Below the pieces are notes generated by a model. The model was not told the origin of the DNA. It did not search any database and saw nothing but the letters and a program-made list of their open reading frames with translations. Below, in pieces: positions 54,501-59,966 of a stretch of DNA of 64,000 bases. The first letter of the stretch is position 1; each line of letters begins with the position of its first letter. The position numbers and the translations under genes are program-made. Where the stretch lies: positions 1 to 64,000 of the forward strand of contig JAKPQD010000206.1 in assembly GCA_029572965.1 (NCBI GenBank). The letters run 5' to 3'. The DNA comes from Bacteroidota bacterium (GTDB taxonomy: Bacteria; Bacteroidota; Bacteroidia; Bacteroidales; DTGW01).

Positions 54501-57500
54501 CAGCCTTTGAAAAGTCAGCAACTACCGGAAGGTCATTTACCGCACTTATATTAATGGTAACATTGGCAGAAGATGATGAATAAGTAAGCCCATCATAAGC
54601 TTTCCAGCTAAATGATGTAGAGCCATTCCAATTTGCATTTGGAGCAAAGGTAATATTACCAAGGTTTGTAGCTGTTATTTCCTGGAAAGCCGAAATAGCA
54701 ACACCTGAAAGTAAAAGGGTACCGTTGCCTGGCAATGTTTCAATCCTTATTTTATTCAGGGCATCAGCATTTGCATCGCTATAAACTCCTAAAAAATCAG
54801 TAGCCGCAAAACTCAATTCATTGTCTTCTGTCCCGTTTTTTATAAACCCTGAAATTACAGGCGCTACATTAGTATTGCTGATAACAAATTTTACTTGGGC
54901 CCCTGTCAGAGCATAAGAAGTACCATCATAAGCATTCCAGTTAAATTCATCTGTACCACTATATCCCGTGTTGGGCTGATAAGTTAAAAGGCCCAGGTTT
55001 GCTGACATTATTTCGTAAAATAAGCCTACCGGGCTACCTCCATAATATAGGGTACCTTTTGCAGGAAGGCTGTTTATCTGGACCTTTTCAAGCGGGTTAG
55101 CATCAGCATCGAAGTAGCTTGCCGTAAAGTCTGATGTTGCAAATGAAGTTGCAGCATTTACAGCCGATGATTTATATATATCCGAAAGTACAGGCTTATC
55201 GTTGACAGGGGTAACTGTTAACCAAATTTTTTTACTTGTTGAAGCGTACAATGTACCATCTGATGAGTTATAATCGCATGTAATGGCACCGTTCCAATTG
55301 GCATCCGGAACATAGATAAGGTTGCCCAACTGAGCAAATGATATTTCCTGACCAGCTGTAACAGCTACACCACTCAGCTTAAGTACTCCGTAAGGAGGCA
55401 ATGTTATAATCTTTATTTTATTGAGGGCATCATTGTCAGGGTCTGAATAAGAGTTTGTAAAATCAGATGGAGCAAATGTGATGAAATTATCTTCAGCACA
55501 CAACATGTTGACATCATTGATAACCGGGTTATCGTTGACCGGGGTTACCGCTACATTAATGATTTTTACATCTTCTCCCAGCCCATCGCTTGATTTTACC
55601 TGCACAGTAGCGGTTCCTGAGTAATTACTTTCAGGAGTAAAAACGGCATTATTCAAAGCATTATTTACATCAACAAGAGAACCACTGAAAATCATTGAGG
55701 CATCTGAGTTGCCATCACCTGAAGTAAATGTAAGGCCTGTAGTCCCGGACAATGTTATTGTGCCTCCTGTAACATTAATGGTTACTGTTTGGGCATCATT
55801 GTCGTAATCGGTAACTAAAATCTGGTTGCTGCTTAGTGAAGTAAAAGTTAATGGCTGGTCTTCCAGTGTAACATCAGTAGTTAACAAATGAATAATTGGA
55901 ACAAAATGGCAATCCACAATTTTTATCGGGCCATAAATATTGTTTGAATAGTTACATTCACCGTAAGGACTGTTTGGGATAGAGATAGGGTTAGAAATTA
56001 CCTGATTTGGTGCTAATCCATCGGCATCATCATTAACAACAAAATATAAGTTCCCATCATTAGCCCCGTTTGAGTTTACCAAGTCGCTAAGGGAAACGGT
56101 TATAGGCTCTGTTTTATAGCATTCACTGGCATTGAGGGTAACTGTTATCATTGATTTTTTGAGAAAAATAGCCCCGGCATTTCTTGGGTCGTTTTGGTAA
56201 AAAGACATGGGAATAGTATAATTTGCCAATGCATCGCCCCTGTTGCAAATTTTTAACCTAATAATAACCTTATCAGGACAAGAAGAAGAAATATCTACAT
56301 CTGATGTAACATCTTCAACTTCAACTGTAAAGTCTGGCCCGGGAAAATATTTATCTCCGCTCTGGTCTATTCTGTATAGCTGGGTAAGGTAGTTGTTCAG
56401 GTATGGGACAAGATGGTTCTTTTGTTGTACCTTAGGAACAGTCAGGTCATTATTGATGTTAACATAGTTATAGGCCCTTTGGTTAAATACCTTTCGGGCC
56501 GAAATCCATGGTGTACGGTTGTCTCGATATACACGTATGCCTTCTGTACATGATGCTATGATTTCTGCACGGTTGTCATCATCAATATCAGCAATAACCG
56601 CATGTTCGCCACCAGTACCACTACCACAATGGTTGGCATCCTGAAACAAGATTTTGGCATTGCCTGCACCATCTCCCACCCCAACATAAACTTTAAGCGT
56701 ATCTTGGTCGCGATAAACAAGCTCAACTTTCCCGTCGCCTTCAAAATCAAAAAAATTCATGGCTGTTTCGCCTGACTGGTCTGTGGTTGCAGATTGCCAC
56801 ATACGTTGCAGAGCTGTACCTGCATCGTTTACCCTGATCATCTCAAACCTGCGGGTTGAAACTATCCCCATCTCTGGCCTGTTATCAGGCAAACCATCAA
56901 CATCACCAATACAGGCAACACCTCCATCGTGCTTGCCTGCTGTCAGGTTATCCCCTGCCAATACAAATGTAGGGTACAATCGTTGGTTTGTCAAAGGGTT
57001 CCAGACACTAAGCCTGCCTTGGCCAACAGTTATAATATCCATAACCCCGTCCATGTTAATATCAGCCAATGAGTTCTTTTGTCCGCCATCATTATCTTGC
57101 TGATTAGCCGGGTTAGTAGCATCTCCATGATTGTATGACCATGGGAAATGGTCGCTTGCTGAACCTGTTGACGTAAGAGGATCTACTCCGTAAACATCTT
57201 CTATATTTCCACTTGCAATATCTACTGTGTAAATCCGGTTCCCGGCAATAATCTCAGGGCCATTGGCGTATTGTAAAGCTGTTTTGGGGCCTGCTCCATC
57301 CGGGTCAAAGCCCGTTGGAATAACATCAGCAAAAGCAAAAACATCTTTCCAGTACAACCTGTTCCTGAAAGTAGCATTGGTGGTCAAATCAACAAGTGTT
57401 GCGCCATCAGATGCCCTTAACACCTTTGCTGTACGCGTAGCATCAGTAGTCCATCCATATACTACTAATTCAGAAGTACCATCTTCATTAAAATCAACAA

Positions 57501-58152
57501 AGTCAACCGGGAACCCTCGTTTTTGATATATATTGGAAATTATCCAGGTCTGGTTCCAGGCAATGCCATCAAAATCATAACGTATCAATGAATTGGCATT
57601 GGTTGCACAACCATCATTACCAGTTGTCACAAAAATTTCAGCATAAGGATCGGCATCAACATTGGCAAAGCTTATGCCTCCGTGGTTGCCGCTTATGTCT
57701 CTGGCTATATAATATTTAGGTTCGCAATTAGACGGGTCAAAAATATATACCCCCTCGTCTCCGGTACCTCCATAACCATCCCCTACTGCAATAATTTCAA
57801 CTTTGCCATCTCCATCAACATCTCCAACCTTCGGGGTATCATAACCATAAGGGGTAAAGTTTCGGATCACCCCTCCTACCATAAAACCTCCCTTCAAATA
57901 AGCACATTCTAATTTTGTGGCAAATTCTGCATTGCCTGGGTCGGCAGTAATTTCGCATTGTGCCGAAGGCAAGGCACAATATGGCGATGTATAGCATTGG
58001 TTATCAAAGCAGTCTATCATACCATCAGCATCATCGTCTATACCATTATTGCATATTTCTTGTGCGTAAATACTTTTTGATATCAAGAATAATGTTGCCA
58101 TGATTATGGCTATTCTGCTGATTTTTTCAAATACCCTTTTCATCTTTGACAT
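45508..58152 (-). CDS. Giant multidomain surface protein with T9SS type B sorting domain
   Basis: The open frame starts at 58194 (4228 codons); ATG 58152 gives a standard signal peptide and about 4214 residues. Residue numbers below count from 58194. N-terminus: C-N-N-G-I-D-D-D-A-D-G-M-I-D-C Ca-binding type repeat (~47-70), FG-GAP/VCBS-like beta-propeller with V-G-D-V-D-G-D-G-K (~75-560), CARDB-like domain (~620-765). Then about 28 tandem Ig/cadherin-like modules (~766-3975) mostly ended by A-V-N-D-A-P, a DUF11-like domain (~3978-4120), and the CHU_C/gliding-motility type B end from F-V-P-E-G-F-S-P-N-G-D-G (~4137) with V-Y-N-R-W-G-N-L-V-Y and G-T-Y-F-Y-I. It should be exported by T9SS and act as a cell-surface adhesin. 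No frameshift was noticed over 12.6 kb. Confidence 0.93.
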   Translation of the reverse strand: MSKMKRVFEKISRIAIIMATLFLISKSIYAQEICNNGIDDDADGMIDCFDNQCYTSPYCALPSAQCEITADPGNAEFATKLECAYLKGGFMVGGVIRNFTPYGYDTPKVGDVDGDGKVEIIAVGDGYGGTGDEGVYIFDPSNCEPKYYIARDISGNHGGISFANVDADPYAEIFVTTGNDGCATNANSLIRYDFDGIAWNQTWIISNIYQKRGFPVDFVDFNEDGTSELVVYGWTTDATRTAKVLRASDGATLVDLTTNATFRNRLYWKDVFAFADVIPTGFDPDGAGPKTALQYANGPEIIAGNRIYTVDIASGNIEDVYGVDPLTSTGSASDHFPWSYNHGDATNPANQQDNDGGQKNSLADINMDGVMDIITVGQGRLSVWNPLTNQRLYPTFVLAGDNLTAGKHDGGVACIGDVDGLPDNRPEMGIVSTRRFEMIRVNDAGTALQRMWQSATTDQSGETAMNFFDFEGDGKVELVYRDQDTLKVYVGVGDGAGNAKILFQDANHCGSGTGGEHAVIADIDDDNRAEIIASCTEGIRVYRDNRTPWISARKVFNQRAYNYVNINNDLTVPKVQQKNHLVPYLNNYLTQLYRIDQSGDKYFPGPDFTVEVEDVTSDVDISSSCPDKVIIRLKICNRGDALANYTIPMSFYQNDPRNAGAIFLKKSMITVTLNASECYKTEPITVSLSDLVNSNGANDGNLYFVVNDDADGLAPNQVISNPISIPNSPYGECNYSNNIYGPIKIVDCHFVPIIHLLTTDVTLEDQPLTFTSLSSNQILVTDYDNDAQTVTINVTGGTITLSGTTGLTFTSGDGNSDASMIFSGSLVDVNNALNNAVFTPESNYSGTATVQVKSSDGLGEDVKIINVAVTPVNDNPVINDVNMLCAEDNFITFAPSDFTNSYSDPDNDALNKIKIITLPPYGVLKLSGVAVTAGQEISFAQLGNLIYVPDANWNGAITCDYNSSDGTLYASTSKKIWLTVTPVNDKPVLSDIYKSSAVNAATSFATSDFTASYFDADANPLEKVQINSLPAKGTLYYGGSPVGLFYEIMSANLGLLTYQPNTGYSGTDEFNWNAYDGTSYALTGAQVKFVISNTNVAPVISGFIKNGTEDNELSFAATDFLGVYSDANADALNKIRIETLPGNGTLLLSGVAISAFQEITATNLGNITFAPNANWNGSTSFSWKAYDGLTYSSSSANVTINISAVNDLPVVADFSKAGTENITLAFTAADFTNAYTDIDNDALAKIRVVTLPANGTLKLSGANIIANQEIIAANLANITFVPNADWSGNTSFTWNGNDGSAYASSNMTVNIVIANVNNAPVLAGIEAGALSFTEDELPKIITSSITISDIDNTTFRNATIKITGNYNSGQDVLSFTNTATITGTWNLATGTLNLVGTDTKANYEAALRSVKYQNTSDDPATSVRTVSFTISDGSGSSNTQTRNINIVAVNDAPILENIETTALVTPQLVNKVISNTITIKDFDDSYIESASVKLSINYVNGQDVLQFTNTATITGVWTPATGILTLTGTDTKANYEAALRSVTYRNNSSTPNTNARTIVFTVNDGNLNSNIQFRSVNISVANNPPVLAAIEGAALAYTENAAATNVTASMTVSDDGPNLQGAEVQITGNYQSGQDVLSFTATGSIVGIWNAATGKISFSGTDTKANYQTILRSVKYANTSENPSTLVRTVSYTVNDGEYNSNVQTRNINVTKVNDLPVVAALNKSANVSTDVTFTLADFTSHFTDADGDAMTQIQIGAALPANGTLYRDANSNGVVDAGEAVAANAVITNANIPFLKFKPTAAWSGTTTFNWNGYDGTAYAATAAAVNIAISNNTPPVIQAFSKSGNEDTDLAFAASDFGNAPTYTDAESNAMANVQITTLPANGTLYRDANSNGLVDAGEATTVGQVYTSAQLALLKFKPTSNWNGSTSFTWMAQDNNAIPKYSTTAVNANITVTAINDAPTTANFSVTTLEDVDKVFAISDFPYMDVDAGDVLVRIRIVSIPGTGVLYNDANLNGIVDGGETLAATNIVSATDINAGKLKFKPVANGNGTPYTTFQFNVGDVSAYSGNATMTINVTPQQEAAVLSAIEGTTLNYTENAGPMAISSTINLTDIDNTQAQSATVKITNNYQYGQDFLSFSDNIFISSSWDQATGTLTLTGPADISYFISALRTVYYQNTSDDPSTLTRTISFNVNDGTVNSNTISRNISIVAVNDAPVLANIESASLLYTENDAATNITSNLTLADPDNTDIQGATVQITSNYQNGQDVLSFINTGSITGSWNVATGTMTLSGTDTKANYLAALKSVKYVNTSENPNISNRSVSFSATDGLLNSNTVSRTIQINSINGAPTSANNTVTTNEDVDKIFSDTDFPYTDIEGDALAKVMVTSLESAGSLYLDLNGNSVINAGEDITLNQEILVTQLSFLKFKPAANANGTAYATFGFKVNDGSVYAVAENTMTINVLAVNDAPTSADNAVTIVEDNQKTFASAEFPFSDIDAGDVLTKIRIASLPGAGTLFNDANLNNVVEAGEILAVNDEVTKAQLDAGYLKFRPVPDANGSPYVLFQFDVYDGVSYSASSYNMTINVTAVNDAPTITSSSTVSVAENTTAVIAVTAYDPDAGDPKTFSISGGADQALFSINALTGDLSFISGRNYENPTDANTDNIYVVDVRVTDGGGLTNTQSISVTVTNVNEAPTVADFTVNGTEDNTFIFAATDFTSNYTDVEGSALSSIKVITLPANGILKLSGVNIAINDVIAFANLGNISFVPTTDWNGSTSFDWNASDGSLFALANKTVTINVTAVNDAPVLAAIEAGALTYTENAVATAITSTLTVSDADNANMASATVQITGGYQSAEDVLSFTNTASITGTWNSSTGTMTLTGSDTKANYQAALRAVKYANSSDNPTTAARTVTFTVNDGTAGSNTQTRTINITAVNDAPTASNSTVSTIKNIQKVFNVASFGYSDIEGDALTLVKITNLPASGTLYNDANLNGSIDAGEAIAMNGTINKADIDAGQFKFKAPFNDFGAPYASFDFKVYDGIDYSVSSYTITININSSNTAPTAVNKALSTNEDTYLSIVTADLGYADVDGDVLNHLQITMLPAIGVLFIDANSNNILDAGEPIALNGTISKADIDAGKLLYSPASNGNGISYASFSFKVNDGNVYSTSDYTITIDVTAVNDAPVVSDFTVNGTEDNIFSFAVTDFTGNYADVEGTALSSIKVISLPANGLLKLSGLNIAINDVIGTADLGSITFVPSANWNGSTTFDWNATDGALYASANKTITISIAAINDAPVVNDTTFFIAENTATATSVGTVSATDADADALTYSITSGNTGTAFAINASTGEITVNGALDYETKSSYTLTVHVSDGVTSDDATITINITNVNDNAPVSTVDSYTVAEGGSLNISAPGVLANDNDVDGDALFAVLVSGTTHGSLAFNADGSFSYTHDGTETTSDTFTYKANDGLLNGNTVSVSVSVTAVNDAPVLTKDTIKMSIPINKDTTFDVCSNVTDAEGATPTIIIGCAALHGSASVSGCNITYNPIAGYSGNDTICYTACDNGTPNKCVTGYIVIKINSAPSDNAPIIDPGTTFVVSTTEDIPQVVIVVSNSVSDPDGDSLVFSISDAPKHGNAIINANGDVVYVPAKNYFGNDTIVFTACDITTPVQCVTDTIYITVANVNDAPVLDNDTILKNTNENEAVIIDITAISFDPDSDILTTSVVNGPSNGSIKFKGNDIVYTPSTGFAGNDTLYFSVCDNGAPKLCSSGMIVISVINSNKAPVAVNDIFEINEDNTFSGNVLANDFDPNGGSLTALVSINPVHGAIMLNFDGTIIYTPEKDYFGKDSVQYLICNNGSPSLCNNAWIVFTVKPVNDKPVCSVNNGVTNENTALNIDLLSNITDIDNSSSDLIVSVLVNPTGGTVKIYNGTLIYTPNIGFTGQDTIILNICDNGIPSQCTSDTIIIHVLPVPAIAIAKSVATPDVQADDSYDITYTIYVKNMGSTKLNDVLVGDNLISVFPEPAIFKVKHNSISANGNLIVNPNYDGAIDTMLLLEGSTLEGNEMATITFTVNVYVEGDETTTITYNNIARASAKSINGKTVIASSINGIIPEIANGEPTPVNIKPVEFFVPEGFSPNGDGYYDNFIIRGGQRYIIHLQVYNRWGNLVYENKNYKNDWDGKTNIGITVNSTLPDGTYFYIAKFNKNRKPIQGYITINK

Positions 58153-58183
58153 TGTTTGAAATATTTGGCAGTCTCGTAGTTGG

Positions 58184-58324
58184 TTACTTATCATTTTGTT
58201 TATTTTTTTCTTTTGTATAATGCCCTTCTTTTTCTAAATGCTCAATGCTTTCTATCATTTTTTTCAAAGCTTCTGTAAGTTCAGCCGAAGAGCTGATCAA
58301 CCTATTGTTATGTTTGCCTTTCAT
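58184..58324 (-). CDS. 46-residue charged small ORF ahead of the giant gene
   Basis: Minus-strand ORF M-K-G-K-H-N-N-R-L-I-S-S-S-A-E-L-T-E-A-L with a helical, Lys/Glu-rich rest ending N-K-Q-N-D-K. It starts about 15 bases after the predicted transcript start (-7 box 58347-58354) and ends 31 bases before the preferred giant-gene start, or overlaps the longest version by 11 bases. It has no signal peptide, so it would stay in the cytoplasm. It may be a coupled leader or a small regulator. No family was recognised. Confidence 0.5.
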   Translation of the reverse strand: MKGKHNNRLISSSAELTEALKKMIESIEHLEKEGHYTKEKNKQNDK

Positions 58325-58346
58325 TTGCATAATGGTATATTTGACA

Positions 58347-58354
58347 CAAAGTTA
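58347..58354 (-). promoter_or_regulatory. -7 promoter element of the giant adhesin operon
   Basis: TAACTTTG on the minus strand is a perfect TAnnTTTG. No TTTG occurs 19-20 bases upstream, so it probably needs an activator; a phased repeat array begins about 31 bases upstream. Confidence 0.6.
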
Positions 58355-58385
58355 GACCCTGCAAGTGCTACATTGCTTGTTAGTT

Positions 58386-58440
58386 ATCTCTACAATATCT
58401 CTACATTGCCTCAAGGACATCTCTACTATTTCTCTACAAT
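58386..58440 (-). promoter_or_regulatory. Five 11-bp phased direct repeats (activator-type binding array)
   Basis: On the plus strand five consecutive 11-bp units occur: TCTCTACAATA, TCTCTACATTG, CCTCAAGGACA, TCTCTACTATT and TCTCTACAATA. Four of five carry TCTCTAC exactly, followed by an AT-rich 4-bp spacer. An 11-bp head-to-tail period is the hallmark of OmpR/PhoB-type binding sites. The nearest unit lies about 45 bp upstream of the expected transcript start of the giant gene operon, an activator position. Confidence 0.65.
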
Positions 58441-58460
58441 AACGTTATTGTGAAACATAA

Positions 58461-58494
58461 AAACGCCTGTCAAAACATTGTCAGACAGGCGTTT
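58461..58494 (-). terminator. Hairpin downstream of the response-regulator gene
   Basis: AAACGCCTGTC (58461-58471) pairs perfectly with GACAGGCGTTT (58484-58494), 11 bp with a 12-base loop; the minus strand continues with TTATGTTTC. It separates the kinase-regulator operon from the giant operon promoter. It lies 235 bases after the regulator stop codon; 58495-58728 contains no recognised feature. Confidence 0.65.
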
Positions 58495-58728
58495 AAATAG
58501 TATTAAAGCCAATTTACGGCAAGCTTTTTATTTGTATTAAAAAACACTCAAGCGATTAAGAAATTGTAATTCAATGATTTAACAAAATTTTCAAACAATT
58601 TCTAAATCAGCCTGTCCCGTTTATATCGAGAGGGCTAACCCAGCTAAATCATATTGTTCGGCTTTAAAAAGCCTCCTAATGATTAATTTGGTTGAAAACT
58701 AACTTTTTTGATTTTAATTTTTTAAAAA

Positions 58729-59952
58729 TTATATTGATTGCAGATACTCTACCAAACTATCTTCCTGCTGAAGTCCCAGCTTTTTTCTTAACCTGTACCT
58801 CGCCATATCAACACTCTTTGCATCCTGCAGGGTAAGGGCGGCAATATCTTTAGAGCTCAAATTGAGTTTAAGTAAAGCACACAGTTTTTTCTCATTTGGC
58901 GTGAGTTCCGGGTGAAGCTTAACGAGCCGATGATAGAAGTCCTCATAAACCTGCCCAAAACGGGTCTCAAATTCTTCCCACATTGAATTATAGACCTTAA
59001 TATTATATTTGCTTTTAAATTCTGCTATTAGCTTTTTGCCTTCCTCATCTGTATGTTTATCAAGAATTTCAAGGTCTTCTAATAGTTTGTTGTTCATAGT
59101 GCTATACTGCATCAACCGCATGGCCGTTGATACTAATTCCTTTTTTTTCTCTTCAAGGTTGCGGGCATGCTCTTGTTTTATTTCTGATATATCTGATAAA
59201 AGGCATATCAGCCCTTCTGGTTTTTTGTCAGGAGAGTAAAAAATAGTTTTTGTAACTAAAAATGTAGCATCTTCTTTATTCACTGTTTTCATTACAGTTT
59301 CAAAAGAGGTTTGTTGTAACCCCTTGTTTATCATATCTTCACTTTGCGCTTTCATCTGTTCAGGGTTGGGGCAAATAGTGTACACTTCTGTACCAATAAA
59401 ATTAGACGAAATGTGACTAAACGTTTTCTGAAAACTCTCATTGCAACCTAAAACTATGCCGTCTTTGTTATAATAAACCATTGGGGAGGGAATAGCTAAA
59501 AGCAATGAATTTATAAAACGGTTATAATCAGATAATACCAGGTTATAATTTTTTTTATCCTTTATTGATTTAGAAACAATAAGCATGGCTTTTGTCCTTG
59601 CCAGTAACTCTGTTTTATCAAAAGGTTTACGCAAAAAGTCAGAAGCCCCGCATCTAAATGCTTCCTTAAGATCTTCAGGAGTAACCATCATCCCTGTAAT
59701 CATAATAACAGGTATATCACAAAATGTCTCATCCTGTTTCATTTTACTTATTAGCTCTAACCCGCTCATTGCGGGCATATCCCAATCAGTAATGACCAGG
59801 TCGGGAGTCCATTGGCCCATGGTTTCATAAGCCTGTTTGCCATTTAATGCTTCTCGAATCTCGTACTTTTCGCCAGATGTAAGCAATGATTTACTTGTAA
59901 TCATTAACATTTCAGGCAAATCATCTACGATTAATATTCGTGGAACATTCAT
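58729..59952 (-). CDS. Response regulator with receiver, PAS and LuxR-type HTH
   Basis: A 407-residue protein. Residues 1-125 are a receiver domain (Asp10/Asp11, phospho-acceptor Asp56 in V-I-T-D-W-D-M-P, Lys in L-R-K-P-F-D). Residues ~140-260 are a PAS domain (V-Y-Y-N-K-D-G-I-V-L-G-C). After a helical linker comes a C-terminal LuxR/sigma-4-like HTH (~340-405): L-T-P-N-E-K-K-L-C-A-L-L-K-L-N-L-S-S-K-D. It starts 14 bases after the histidine kinase gene, so they form one operon and almost certainly a cognate pair. It is immediately upstream of the giant adhesin operon, making that operon a candidate target. Confidence 0.92.
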   Translation of the reverse strand: MNVPRILIVDDLPEMLMITSKSLLTSGEKYEIREALNGKQAYETMGQWTPDLVITDWDMPAMSGLELISKMKQDETFCDIPVIMITGMMVTPEDLKEAFRCGASDFLRKPFDKTELLARTKAMLIVSKSIKDKKNYNLVLSDYNRFINSLLLAIPSPMVYYNKDGIVLGCNESFQKTFSHISSNFIGTEVYTICPNPEQMKAQSEDMINKGLQQTSFETVMKTVNKEDATFLVTKTIFYSPDKKPEGLICLLSDISEIKQEHARNLEEKKKELVSTAMRLMQYSTMNNKLLEDLEILDKHTDEEGKKLIAEFKSKYNIKVYNSMWEEFETRFGQVYEDFYHRLVKLHPELTPNEKKLCALLKLNLSSKDIAALTLQDAKSVDMARYRLRKKLGLQQEDSLVEYLQSI

Positions 59953-59966
59953 AAAATAAGGTTTTA

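Noticed and set aside
45508-58152. Numerous 60-180 codon frames antisense to the giant gene
   Set aside because: They arise because the repeat modules use a regular codon pattern; none has a family signature.
58238-58453. 71-codon plus-strand ORF
   Set aside because: It runs antisense through the 46-codon ORF, the promoter and the phased repeat array; the product is a chance translation of the repeats.
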